DNA from: Marivita sp. S6314
GTDB lineage: Bacteria > Pseudomonadota > Alphaproteobacteria > Rhodobacterales > Rhodobacteraceae
Reading direction: 5' to 3'
Length of the DNA stretch: 64,000 nucleotides
NCBI RefSeq assembly: GCF_023015985.1
Contig: NZ_JALKAO010000001.1
Location: 744,001 to 808,000, forward strand
The notes beneath the pieces are model-generated. The model was not told the DNA's origin and searched no databases. It worked only from the letters and a program-made list of their open reading frames with translations. This document shows, one piece after another, positions 8,345 through 16,758 of this stretch (its first letter is position 1; each line of letters opens with the position of its first letter). The position numbers and the translations under genes were made by a program.

Positions 8345-9739
8345 ATGAGCGACGACCACACCATCGAAACACCCGAGGCCGAAGACGGCGATCAGGCCTA
8401 TACGCTTGACCGCAAAGCCGTGGCCCAGATCCTTTATGCTGTGGATCTGGCGGACCGCGAAAAGCTGATCGCATTGATGGATCCGCTGCACCCGGCGGAC
8501 ATTGCGGACCTTCTGGAACAGATCAACGCGTTTGACCGGATGCGGTTGATCAAGCTGTATGACAAGGAATTCGACGGCGACATCCTGTCGGAACTCGATG
8601 AATCGATCCGCGAGGAAGTGATCGGCATCCTTGCGCCGGACGTGCTCGCCGACGCGGTCCGCGAGCTGGACAGCGATGATGTGGTCGACCTGCTTGAGGA
8701 TCTCGACGAGCCTCAGCAAGAGGCGATCCTGGACGTTCTGGAAGACAGCGACCGGGTTGCCGTCGAGCAATCGCTGACCTTCCCGGAATACTCTGCCGGC
8801 CGACTGATGCAGCGCGAGGTGGTGATGGCCCCCGAGCACTGGAACGTCGGGGAAGCTATTGATTATATAAGGAATATCGAAAACCTGCCGGACCAGTTCT
8901 ACCATGTCACGCTTGTGGACCCGAAACTGCACCCGGTCGGGAATGTCACCCTTGGCAAGCTCATGTCATCGCGCCGCGAGGTGCTGCTCAAGTCGATTGT
9001 CGAAGACGTGTTCCACGTCATACCCGTCGATCAGTACGAAGGCGACGTCGCGTATGCCTTCAACCAGTATCACCTGATTTCCGCCCCGGTGGTCGATGAA
9101 AACGACCGCTTGATCGGCATGATCACCATCGACGACGCGATGGCGGTCTTGGATGAAGAGCACGAAGAAGACATCCTGCGTCTCGCCGGTGTGGATGGCG
9201 AAAGCTCGCTGTCGGACCGGGTCAGGGAAACCACCAAGCGGCGCTTTCCGTGGTTGTTGGTCAACCTGATCACCTCGATCCTGGCAAGCCTTGTGATCGC
9301 GCAATTCGATGCGGCCATTGCCCAGATCGTCGCCTTGGCGGTGCTGATGCCGATTGTGGCGTCGATGGGGGGCAATGCGGGGACGCAATCGCTCACGGTT
9401 GCGGTGCGCGCTTTGGCGACCAAGGACCTGACAGGCTCGAACGTGTGGCGCGTGATCCGACGCGAAGTACTGGTTGGTCTGATCAACGGGATCGCTTTTG
9501 CCATCATCATGGGGATTGTCGGCGTGATCTGGTTTGGCATGCCGCTGCTTGGGCTTGTCATCGCTGCTGCGATGGTGATCAACCTTGTGGTGGCCGGTCT
9601 GGCCGGAACGGTGATCCCCGTTATCCTTGAGAAATTCGGAATCGATCCGGCGTTGGCGTCCGGCGCGTTCGTAACAACGGTCACGGATATTGTCGGGTTC
9701 TTTGCCTTCCTCGGACTGGCCGTGGTGGTGCTGCTATGA
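8345..9739 (+). CDS. mgtE: Magnesium transporter MgtE
   Basis: A 464-residue inner-membrane Mg2+ channel. The N-terminal helical MgtE_N domain (about 30-140, with repeats such as LHPADIADLLEQ) is followed by two CBS domains (about 145-270) that gate the pore by Mg2+ binding. Five membrane helices follow (about 290-464), including the conserved MPIVASMGGNAGTQSLT pore segment. The ATG at 8345 follows GAGGGGTAAG; the TTG at 8335 in that sequence is not the start. No M-box-like leader is evident in the 130-base upstream gap. The stop overlaps fau by ATGA. Confidence 0.95.
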   Translation: MSDDHTIETPEAEDGDQAYTLDRKAVAQILYAVDLADREKLIALMDPLHPADIADLLEQINAFDRMRLIKLYDKEFDGDILSELDESIREEVIGILAPDVLADAVRELDSDDVVDLLEDLDEPQQEAILDVLEDSDRVAVEQSLTFPEYSAGRLMQREVVMAPEHWNVGEAIDYIRNIENLPDQFYHVTLVDPKLHPVGNVTLGKLMSSRREVLLKSIVEDVFHVIPVDQYEGDVAYAFNQYHLISAPVVDENDRLIGMITIDDAMAVLDEEHEEDILRLAGVDGESSLSDRVRETTKRRFPWLLVNLITSILASLVIAQFDAAIAQIVALAVLMPIVASMGGNAGTQSLTVAVRALATKDLTGSNVWRVIRREVLVGLINGIAFAIIMGIVGVIWFGMPLLGLVIAAAMVINLVVAGLAGTVIPVILEKFGIDPALASGAFVTTVTDIVGFFAFLGLAVVVLL

Positions 9740-10296
9740 CGTTGGACGAACACAAGAAACAGGCGCGCAAGGCCGCGTTCGCCCGCCGCGCCGCCGCCCA
9801 TGCGCAGGCCCTTCCCGGAGCGGCAGGGCATCTGAGCGAGGTGCTCGCGGGCCATCGCGGCGTGCCGGTGTCAGGCTATGTCCCCATCCGGACCGAGATC
9901 GACCCCCTGCCCGCGATGGCCGAAGCGGCTGCGTATGGCCCGGTGGCCGTGCCGGTGATCCGCGCCGCCGGACAGCCCTTGGTGTTTTCGCAATGGGAGC
10001 CGGACTGCGCCATGGTGGAAGGCCCGTTCGGAGCCTTTGTTCCAGCCGAAGAACGGCTGATCACACCGGAAGTCCTGATTGTGCCACTGGTGGCGTTCTC
10101 TCGCTCCGGGGGGCGGTTGGGCTATGGTGGCGGGTTCTATGATCGCACGCTGGAAGGATTGCGCGCGCAACGCCCGACGCTGGCCATCGGCTTTGCCTTT
10201 GCGGCACAGGAAGCCGACGATCTGCCGCTTGAACCGACAGATCAACCGCTGGACATGATCGTGACCGAACGCGGCGTGATCGACATCCCGCGTTAA
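9736..10296 (+). CDS. fau: 5-formyltetrahydrofolate cyclo-ligase
   Basis: A 186-residue enzyme that converts 5-formyl-THF to 5,10-methenyl-THF using ATP. The family signature GGRLGYGGGFYDRTL lies near 125-140, and the N-terminal basic segment HKKQARKAAFARR is typical. It overlaps mgtE by four bases and must be co-transcribed with it. In many bacteria this gene (ygfA) adjoins the 6S RNA gene; no such RNA is visible beside it here. Confidence 0.93.
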   Translation: MTLDEHKKQARKAAFARRAAAHAQALPGAAGHLSEVLAGHRGVPVSGYVPIRTEIDPLPAMAEAAAYGPVAVPVIRAAGQPLVFSQWEPDCAMVEGPFGAFVPAEERLITPEVLIVPLVAFSRSGGRLGYGGGFYDRTLEGLRAQRPTLAIGFAFAAQEADDLPLEPTDQPLDMIVTERGVIDIPR

Positions 10297-10313
10297 CGCG
10301 CCGCTCGGTGCCG

Positions 10314-10628
10314 CTACCGATCCTTTGGATGAATGTCCTGCAGTCTCGACCGTATCTCGTCGACCTCGGACTGGGACCACCGAGAGGTCTTGCGCTCCTC
10401 GCGTGCCGGATGATGCGCAAGGCCAAGCTGAGGACTGTCGCGATAGGCGTGTCTGGGACGGATCGGACGTGGGGTTAATCCGCCGCCACATGTGGCGCAG
10501 ACATTCCCCAACACGGTCTCGACGCAATGTGCACAATAGGTGCATTCATACGAACAGATGCGCGCATCCTCGGCGTCCGGCGGCAAATCCTTGCCGCACC
10601 ATTCGCAGTTTGGCCTGAGTTCAAGCAT
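10314..10628 (-). CDS. DUF1272-family cysteine-rich protein
   Basis: A 104-residue protein with the DUF1272 pattern: LELRPNCEWCGKDLPPD, then ICSYECTYCAHCVE and CATCGG. Eight cysteines in four CxxC-like pairs imply a zinc-ribbon fold. Family members are usually 60-90 residues; this one has a charged C-terminal extension (about 65-104). Function is unknown. It is convergent with fau, with 17 bases between the stops. Confidence 0.85.
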   Translation of the reverse strand: MLELRPNCEWCGKDLPPDAEDARICSYECTYCAHCVETVLGNVCATCGGGLTPRPIRPRHAYRDSPQLGLAHHPAREERKTSRWSQSEVDEIRSRLQDIHPKDR

Positions 10629-10703
10629 CTCGCACCTCCTGGCGGCGGGACACGCACATCCCGCCCCCTATCCTGAAGCCCGACCGAGACGCCGTCAAAA
10701 AGA

Positions 10704-11069
10704 TCAGGCGGCAAGCCACGCTTCGGCGGCCTCCTCGTCATCCAGCTCGAACGCCTTGATATCAATGCCCGGAAACAGCGCGCCTTCAACCTCGGCAGCG
10801 GTGCGAATCCAGGCCGCGTCACTCAGCACGGCGCAGCGATCGAACCGGCCCAGCAACCCGAACAACTTGGGCAGCCGCGACATCTCGACCGCGATGGCCC
10901 CCAGATCGGGAAAAGCAAAGGACGTGATCCGGTAGAGCATCACCCCGTTGTTGACGTCTTGGGACAAATGCAACAGTTCATCAAGGCCCGACGCCATCGT
11001 ATCGGCATCCAGCCGTCCGGACAGATCAACATCAACCCGATTCGGGGCAGGTTTGGTGATTTTCAACAT
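10704..11069 (-). CDS. SpoIIAA-like (STAS-fold) protein
   Basis: A 121-residue single-domain protein resembling the SpoIIAA-like family. The N-terminal beta strand and turn VDVDLSGRLDADTMASGLDE, and the SDAAWIRTAAEVEGALFPG segment, are typical. The serine phosphorylated in true anti-sigma antagonists is not evident, so a partner-switching role is not supported. No neighbour suggests a pathway. Confidence 0.75.
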   Translation of the reverse strand: MLKITKPAPNRVDVDLSGRLDADTMASGLDELLHLSQDVNNGVMLYRITSFAFPDLGAIAVEMSRLPKLFGLLGRFDRCAVLSDAAWIRTAAEVEGALFPGIDIKAFELDDEEAAEAWLAA

Positions 11070-11145
11070 TTGGGGGGTCCTCCTTTGGCGGAAGACAATT
11101 ACACCCTGTTTCGCGGAGTCGCGCCATGACCCACATCAAGCCCGA

Positions 11146-11652
11146 TCACAACATGCGCACCATGAACTCGGCGGGAAAGGTGATCCCGGGCCGCAATTCT
11201 ATGTCCACCTCGCCGCGCGCAACGAACCCCATGGATTGATAAAACGGCACCGCGGTGCGCGTGCTTTGGCAATGCAGTTGCGACATGCCCGACGCCTGTG
11301 CGTGCAGGATCAGATGATCCAGCAAGCGCCGCCCGATCCCTTCGCGCGTGCGCCTGTGATCTGTGACCACATGCCGGATGTGACCGATCCCGCGCATGCC
11401 GGGTTTCCCACCCGGCGCCTGCATCGTCCAGCCCCCTGCACCGACGATCTCATCGGCGTCGCACACCACGAAAAACGTACCGGACGCAATCAACGTCGGC
11501 TGTGCCTTGGAAATGAGCGGCACAGCGGTGACCAGCACCGACGGCGGGTAATCTGGTTTGAGCAGCACCGGGTAGCTGCGCCCGAACAAGGCGTCGAGCG
11601 CGTCAATATCCGCGCTGTCCGCGGGGCGCAGGGTCAGGGCGTCATTGGTCAT
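11146..11652 (-). CDS. GNAT-family N-acetyltransferase
   Basis: A 168-residue acetyl-CoA-dependent acyltransferase. Acetyl-CoA binding motif A is readable as RHVVTDHRRTREGIGRRLL (about 91-109), followed by the FYQSMGFVARGE motif B region near 137-148. The substrate is unknown. The gene is minus-strand, 59 bases downstream of the bicupin gene, and could be transcribed with it. Confidence 0.88.
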   Translation of the reverse strand: MTNDALTLRPADSADIDALDALFGRSYPVLLKPDYPPSVLVTAVPLISKAQPTLIASGTFFVVCDADEIVGAGGWTMQAPGGKPGMRGIGHIRHVVTDHRRTREGIGRRLLDHLILHAQASGMSQLHCQSTRTAVPFYQSMGFVARGEVDIELRPGITFPAEFMVRML

Positions 11653-11711
11653 AAGGCAGGCCTGTTTCTATGTGCACCAGCACTTAGCGCCCTGACTGCG
11701 CCGCGCCAGTG

Positions 11712-12674
11712 TCAGCCCTGCCAGGTTGCCCCCGCCGGATCGTCGGTTGACCGCACCCGGTACATCGACGCTTCGCCCGTCATCGCGGGCACAAGGCTGT
11801 GCGCCACATTCGGCGGCATCGCGGCCGTATCCCCGGGGTTGAGCACGGTTGATCCCCCATCCCACGACAACCGCCAATGCCCGCGCACCGGCATCAGCAC
11901 TTCATGCGACGCCACGCTGTAGCGGTCTTCGGAAATGGACCCGCGCGTGATGAAATCGACCTCGAACCCGGGGCGGTCTTTCAGCTTGCCCTGCGCGCCG
12001 ATGACATCCGCCGGAGCCGTGTCTGCCAACGCCATCAGATCCCAGTAGCGGGCTACGTAACCGGGAACCACATCGCGGGTGGTCGGTTCGGGAAACGCCT
12101 TCAATTCGTCATCCGTCAAAAGCGGCATCGGCTTGATGCCATCCGGCAGGGCCTGACCTTTCTTGGTGTCATAGAGCTTGCCGTTCTCCCCCAGAACCAA
12201 TCCGTGATCCTTGGCGTCCTCGATCACCTGCGGAGCCCAGATCACACCACCCCCGGCATCGTCGCCGCCGAGGATCGCCATGATCATCCCGTAATCTGTG
12301 CCGATGTTCTCGAACCCCCGGAAAATGCCGGTCGGGATATTGAAGATGTCGCCTTCTTCCAGAACAACTTCACCGGCTGTGCCCCACCGGCCCCAGAAGA
12401 ACCGCCACCGGCCCTTGAGCACGAAAAACACTTCCGCCGTGCGATGGCTGTGCAGCGAGTTGCGGCATTTCGGCGGCTGGCCTGCCGCGCCGATGTTGAA
12501 CCCCGGCGTGTCGGTGATGTGCACATGCTGGTCAGCACTTTCCGAGACGCCGCCCCCGATGATGGTAAAGTTCTCTTTCTGGTCACTGCCGGGCGTGTGC
12601 GCGTCGATAAAGGCCGTGCGGCAGGGTTGCAGATCGCCGTAGCGCACGATGCGGGATTGGATGTCGAATGTCAT
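11712..12674 (-). CDS. Bicupin domain protein
   Basis: A 320-residue protein with two cupin barrels. The first (about 60-150) contains NSLHSHRTAEVFFVLKGRWRF and EGDIFNIPTGIFRGFEN, with metal-ligand histidines in HSH. The second (about 245-310) contains EVLMPVRGHWRLSW and NPGDTAAMPPNVAHSL and lacks a clear ligand trio, so it may be structural. Two-domain cupins of this size include gentisate-dioxygenase-like enzymes, but no ring-cleaving context exists here. It lies downstream of the LacI/NTF2 cluster with a 227-base gap. Confidence 0.8.
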   Translation of the reverse strand: MTFDIQSRIVRYGDLQPCRTAFIDAHTPGSDQKENFTIIGGGVSESADQHVHITDTPGFNIGAAGQPPKCRNSLHSHRTAEVFFVLKGRWRFFWGRWGTAGEVVLEEGDIFNIPTGIFRGFENIGTDYGMIMAILGGDDAGGGVIWAPQVIEDAKDHGLVLGENGKLYDTKKGQALPDGIKPMPLLTDDELKAFPEPTTRDVVPGYVARYWDLMALADTAPADVIGAQGKLKDRPGFEVDFITRGSISEDRYSVASHEVLMPVRGHWRLSWDGGSTVLNPGDTAAMPPNVAHSLVPAMTGEASMYRVRSTDDPAGATWQG

Positions 12675-12901
12675 GGAAATCGTCTTTCTCTGGTCCGGGA
12701 ATAGGGTTGGCGAAAATCGCCACAGCCCGGCGGTCTGTTGTTCAACCGGCGCGCCCTCAGGCCTTGCCTGTGAACGTGAAATCGTCGCTGCGTTTCAGAT
12801 TGGCGCAGGTGCGGAGCCCTCTGGCAATCGGGGCATTCAGGGCTGTTGCACACGGCCCCCTGCCCCTGCCCGATCCTTCGCCCCGCCAATCCCATGTGCT
12901 G

Positions 12902-13864
12902 TCACCCTGTCTTTTGCAGGATCTGCGTCCAGATCGCGGCTTCGTCAAACAGCGTCCATTCCCGCCGCAGACCACGTGGCCCAAACTCGGCATGGCTGAT
13001 CCCCATGACATGAACGTCCGCGCCCGTCGGCGCACCAAACGTGCCCCACCCGTCATGTTTCCCGGTCAGCGACCAACGCACCGCAGCGCGCGGCGGCATC
13101 TTCGGGTCTTCCAGGCCAATCTGGTGGTGAATCTCGAAATCGGCAGACGGAAACGACGCCCGCAATCCCAGCCAGAACGCATCCACATCCGCCGTGCCAT
13201 GCTCCGTCACCCCACCGGGATAATCCGCCTGAACCGCACGATCATACTGATCCGGGATCACCGAAAACTCGGCCTGCATCACACGGGTCAGCAACATGCC
13301 AAACGCCTGCCCCCACTGGTTGTCGTTGCCCCGGCCGGTATAGGGCCCTTGTGTGTCAATCTCGGGCCGGAACGGTTGCGTGTCCGGGTCCAGCCCGGCC
13401 AGCCGCTCTGCCGCCCAGTCCTTCACGTCAAAGCCCAGCTGACGGATCACCGCGCCATTGTCCCGGATCAGCCACTCATCGCTGATCATGTTGTTCTTGG
13501 CATAACAATCGGCAATCGCCCGGTACTTGACCTTGCGCCCGGTGGCCGGTCCGAACATCCCGTCACGGGTATGCGTCGCCGTCGACAGGATGCGGTGCGA
13601 CGACAGCATCCCAACCTCGGGCGTGCCCGACCAGATCACGTCTTCGCCGAGCAACACCCGATCCGGAAACTCCACCAGCGTCGACATCGTCGCCGCGGTG
13701 GACCCCGGCTCTCCGAACGAGATGCCAGAGGGCATGCGCACGATCACCTCGGGATGATAGTAATCCCTCATCCGCGCGCCCAAGCCGCGATTTTCCCAGA
13801 TCTCTTGCGTGATCCCAAGGATATAGTCCGGGAAATCCGTGAACCGGTTGTCAAAGCCTCTCAT
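12902..13864 (-). CDS. Tandem NTF2/SnoaL-like protein
   Basis: A 320-residue protein made of two SnoaL/NTF2-like alpha+beta cone domains. The first half runs through YYHPEVIVRMPSG; the second, after about residue 180, contains WLGLRASFPSADFEIHHQIG and WGTFGAPTGADVHVMGISH. Related proteins are labelled polyketide cyclase/ester cyclase-like, but none is a proven cyclase in this context. The start overlaps the lacI stop by ATGA, so the pair is translationally coupled. A second protein of the same double-domain type lies at 16.7 kb, which ties both blocks into one pathway. Confidence 0.75.
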   Translation of the reverse strand: MRGFDNRFTDFPDYILGITQEIWENRGLGARMRDYYHPEVIVRMPSGISFGEPGSTAATMSTLVEFPDRVLLGEDVIWSGTPEVGMLSSHRILSTATHTRDGMFGPATGRKVKYRAIADCYAKNNMISDEWLIRDNGAVIRQLGFDVKDWAAERLAGLDPDTQPFRPEIDTQGPYTGRGNDNQWGQAFGMLLTRVMQAEFSVIPDQYDRAVQADYPGGVTEHGTADVDAFWLGLRASFPSADFEIHHQIGLEDPKMPPRAAVRWSLTGKHDGWGTFGAPTGADVHVMGISHAEFGPRGLRREWTLFDEAAIWTQILQKTG

Positions 13865-14874
13865 CGCAGTCCTTCCGGTATGCGCGCGGACCCCCGCAAA
13901 ATCAGCGGTCCGTCAATTTCGATAATCCCCGCCTGTGCGGTCTTGTCCTCGATCTGTTCGATCAACGCGGCAACGGTGGTCTTGACCATCCGGCCCACAG
14001 GCTGGCGCACGGTGGTCAGGTCATAGCCCGCGAAACTGGCCATCGGCACATCATCATACCCGACAACCGACACATCGCCGGGCACCGAAAGCCCCAGTTC
14101 GGACCGCAGATGATCCAGCACCGCAAAGGCCATGTGATCATTGCCCACAAACAGCGCATCCACCCCCGCGTCGACAAGCCGCTGCGTTGCGTCGATGGCC
14201 GCCGCGTGATCGTAGCGCCCGTCCTCGACCCCCACCACCGCATGGCCCAGCGCCTCCAACTCGTCCAGAAATCCCCGCGTCCGGTCGCGGCCCGTCGATG
14301 ACCCCTGCCACCCGCTGACATGGCCGATCCGTTCGTGCCCCCCCGCCACGAGGAACTCCGCCACTTTGCGCCCGCCCTCGCGGTTGGCCGACGTGACCTG
14401 CGCCAAACCGCTGCCCTCTTGGCCCCGGTTGAACAGGACAACCGGAATCCCTGCAGTATCGCACCGCCGGGCCAGCGCATCGCCCAACCCGACACTGGCC
14501 AGAACAATCCCGTCGACCTGATGATCCAGCATCTGTTGAATGACCCGGTCCGCATCCGCGTCCGTCGCCCCTTCGGCCAGCGTAAAGACAAGCGTATGGT
14601 ACCCCTCGGCCTGCAACATGCGGCTGAACCGCTCAAGCGCATCCGGATAAAACGGGTTGCCCAGATAGGCGACCACTAGTCCGATAATCCGGCTGCGCCC
14701 GGTGATCAGGGACCGCGCCAGCACATTGGGGCGATAGCCCAGCTTGGTTGCCGCGCGCCGCACCTTGTCCGCAGTGTCCTTGCTTGCCGACGCGCCGGAA
14801 AACACCCGGCTCACCGCCGATTGGCTGACCCCGGCCAGCGCTGCCACATCAAATGAGGTGACGCGCTTGCTCAT
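13861..14874 (-). CDS. LacI-family transcriptional regulator
   Basis: A 337-residue repressor. The N-terminal LacI HTH and hinge are clear: VTSFDVAALAGVSQSAVSRVF (about 5-25) and KLGYRPNVLARSL. The periplasmic-binding-fold sensor domain follows (60-337) with NPFYPDALERFSRML and VSVVGYDDVPMASFAGYDLTTV. I chose the ATG at 14874, overlapping the SDR stop by ATGA, over an upstream start at 14952 that would lie inside the SDR gene. Being inside the operon suggests it controls its own catabolic cluster. Candidate operators lie at 15648 and 19204. Confidence 0.93.
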   Translation of the reverse strand: MSKRVTSFDVAALAGVSQSAVSRVFSGASASKDTADKVRRAATKLGYRPNVLARSLITGRSRIIGLVVAYLGNPFYPDALERFSRMLQAEGYHTLVFTLAEGATDADADRVIQQMLDHQVDGIVLASVGLGDALARRCDTAGIPVVLFNRGQEGSGLAQVTSANREGGRKVAEFLVAGGHERIGHVSGWQGSSTGRDRTRGFLDELEALGHAVVGVEDGRYDHAAAIDATQRLVDAGVDALFVGNDHMAFAVLDHLRSELGLSVPGDVSVVGYDDVPMASFAGYDLTTVRQPVGRMVKTTVAALIEQIEDKTAQAGIIEIDGPLILRGSARIPEGLR

Positions 14875-15629
14875 CCCGCCGTCCACCCGCCATCCACAAG
14901 GATCGAGGTCCCCGTCACCAGCCCGCTCGCGTCGGAGGCCAGAAACAGGCACGCCCCCATAATGTCTTCGACCTGCCCGACACGGGGCAGCTTGATCTTG
15001 CTGTCAATCCAGGCGCGCTTGTCCGGGTCGTCAAACGTGGGTTTGCTCAATTCGGTGAGGATAAAGGTCGGACAGATCGTGTTGACCCGAATACGCTCAG
15101 GCCCCCATTCAATCGCCATCGACTTGGTCATCCCCTCAACCGCATGTTTCGTGGCGCAGTAGACCGCCCGATCTACGCCACCGACATGGCCCATCTGGCT
15201 GCTGATCTGGATGATGGACCCACCGCGCCCCACCATCTGTCGCGCCGCCTTCTGCGCGAGGAAAAACGCCGCCTTGATATTGATCTGTGAAACCACATCA
15301 AAATCATCCGGTGTCGTATCGAGGGATGGCGAATGCCGGGCCAGCCCCGCAGAATTCACAAGGATATCAATGGGTCCATGCGCGGCATACACCGCATCCA
15401 CAGCATCGTGATCCGTCACATCAAGGGATACACCATCCGCGCTGAACCCCGCCGCAACGATATCCTCGGCGGCCTGGCGCACCTGCTCGGCTCCACGGGC
15501 CGCAACAATCACATGCGCCCCTGCCTCGGCCAATGCCACGGCACAGCCCAAGCCAATTCCGCGCGATCCACCGGTGACCAACGCCCGTTTTCCATCAAGC
15601 CGGAATGACGGCGTTCTGGGTAGGGTCAT
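14871..15629 (-). CDS. SDR-family NAD(P)-dependent oxidoreductase
   Basis: A classical short-chain dehydrogenase of about 252 residues. The cofactor motif TGGSRGIG, NSAGLARH, the catalytic Ser in IISSQMG-type IQISSQMG, and the YCATK Tyr-Lys pair are all present. The ATG at 15629 has GGAGG eight bases upstream, which favours it over the ATG at 15653. First gene of a three-gene operon SDR-lacI-NTF2, each pair joined by ATGA. A sugar, polyol or hydroxy-acid substrate is likely given the HpsN-type dehydrogenase nearby. Confidence 0.9.
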   Translation of the reverse strand: MTLPRTPSFRLDGKRALVTGGSRGIGLGCAVALAEAGAHVIVAARGAEQVRQAAEDIVAAGFSADGVSLDVTDHDAVDAVYAAHGPIDILVNSAGLARHSPSLDTTPDDFDVVSQINIKAAFFLAQKAARQMVGRGGSIIQISSQMGHVGGVDRAVYCATKHAVEGMTKSMAIEWGPERIRVNTICPTFILTELSKPTFDDPDKRAWIDSKIKLPRVGQVEDIMGACLFLASDASGLVTGTSILVDGGWTAG

Positions 15630-15647
15630 GGCTGCGGCCTCCGAGTC

Positions 15648-15663
15648 TTGCATAGGTGTGCAA
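15648..15663. promoter_or_regulatory. Candidate LacI operator in front of the SDR-lacI operon
   Basis: TTGCATAGGTGTGCAA, an even-length imperfect palindrome (6 of 8 positions symmetric) overlapping the leader of the SDR gene. It shares TGCATA-N2-(A/G)TGCA with the perfect palindrome at 19204 in front of the HpsN-type dehydrogenase gene. Even-length palindromes with a central CpG-like step are typical of LacI-family sites; the assignment is inferred. Confidence 0.5.
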
Positions 15664-15703
15664 CGAACGCTACTCCCGGCATCCCACCCTGTCCAGCCCT
15701 AGA

Positions 15704-16315
15704 TCACGCCGGATAGGCAATCCCCCGAAACGCCGGGAAATCCGCATAGCGCGCCTGCCGCACATCCCGCGCCTCGGGCGGCGCGGTCCCGGCGCGGATC
15801 AACGTCCCCCGCGGCGTGATATAGCTGTCGATCCGCCTATCGGGATCGGGCCGCCACGCGATATTAAACGCACAGAGCTTTGGAAAAAACCACAGTTCTG
15901 CAAAGGGCAGATGATCATACAGCCACCACGCCAGATCGCGCCAGTCCCGCCCCAGCGCGTACTGATCCGCAAACCACGGGATCACGATGCTGGCCCCGGC
16001 CACAGGCGTGTCGGGCAAATCCCAGATGTGGCATTCCAGCGGATAGTCATTGCGCGCGCAGTTCAGCCCGTTTTCATTGCCGAACCGATTAAGCGCCGCC
16101 GACCGGAACCCGGACCGCACTGCGATCCGGCCAAAGGTCTCTTGCAGCGGGTCCAGCAGCGTCTCGCAAAACGCCTGTCCCCGCGCAATCGCAAGGTCAG
16201 GATCATCGGGGATGTTCTGCATCTGGTGAAAGTTGCCGATCTCCGAATACAGGAACTCCCGCATGAAAAAATGCTTCGACAAACGCACCCGGCCCAGCGT
16301 CTCCAGGCTCCACAT
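15704..16315 (-). CDS. Peptidase M15-like (D-Ala-D-Ala carboxypeptidase-type) protein
   Basis: About 203 residues. The N-terminal half resembles M15/DacY-type folds: LSKHFFMREFLYSEIGN, LLDPLQETFGRIAVRSGFRSAALN, then ECHIWD. The usual zinc triad S-x-H-x7-D / E / H is not clearly complete: only the HIWD histidine and a few candidates are seen. Function as a peptidase is therefore unproven. Start: ATG at 16315; a TTG at 16333 would overlap the VOC stop. It is the last gene of the block that starts with the second NTF2 protein. Confidence 0.6.
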   Translation of the reverse strand: MWSLETLGRVRLSKHFFMREFLYSEIGNFHQMQNIPDDPDLAIARGQAFCETLLDPLQETFGRIAVRSGFRSAALNRFGNENGLNCARNDYPLECHIWDLPDTPVAGASIVIPWFADQYALGRDWRDLAWWLYDHLPFAELWFFPKLCAFNIAWRPDPDRRIDSYITPRGTLIRAGTAPPEARDVRQARYADFPAFRGIAYPA

Positions 16316-16329
16316 GCTTTGCGGACGTC

Positions 16330-16758
16330 TCAATACCCGGTCCAGCGGAAGGCATGGTCACCGTCGCGCAGCGGTGAGAACGGATTATGCGCAACCTCCC
16401 AGATATGCCCTTCAGGATCGCTGAAATACCCGTGATAGCCGCCCCAGAACACCTCCTGCGCCGGTTTCAGGAGCGTCCCACCGGCTTCCGCCACCCGGGC
16501 CATCACCGCATCCACGTCGTCACGCGTCCGCGTGTTGTAGCCCAGCGTCATGCCACCATGCCCAAGCTGCGCAACGTCCACGCCGATATCGGCCGCCAAC
16601 TTCTCCAACGGATACAGGCCAAGGGTCTGCCCGATCAGGTCAAACGCGATGACGCCATCCTGCGTCTCCACCCGGGCCCAGCCCAGCGCCTCGTAAAAGG
16701 CCGCCACCGCGCCCATGTCGCGCACGCCCAGCGTGATCAGCGATACCCTTTGCTCCAT
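16330..16758 (-). CDS. VOC-superfamily (glyoxalase-like) protein
   Basis: A 142-residue protein with two beta-alpha-beta-beta-beta modules. SLITLGVRDMGAVAAFYEALGW opens module one and GGYHGYFSDPEGHIWEVAHNPF closes module two; the latter carries the typical metal-ligand Glu. Members include glyoxalase I, ring-cleavage dioxygenases, epimerases and resistance proteins; nothing here selects among them. It overlaps the upstream NTF2 gene by 22 bases, so the two are co-expressed. Confidence 0.82.
   Translation of the reverse strand: MEQRVSLITLGVRDMGAVAAFYEALGWARVETQDGVIAFDLIGQTLGLYPLEKLAADIGVDVAQLGHGGMTLGYNTRTRDDVDAVMARVAEAGGTLLKPAQEVFWGGYHGYFSDPEGHIWEVAHNPFSPLRDGDHAFRWTGY

Noticed and set aside
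12668-14026. Long plus-strand open frame (452 codons) opposite the NTF2 and cupin genes
   Set aside because: It is antisense to well-supported genes. Its product is rich in Arg, Pro and His without domain motifs, as expected for a shadow frame in GC-rich DNA.
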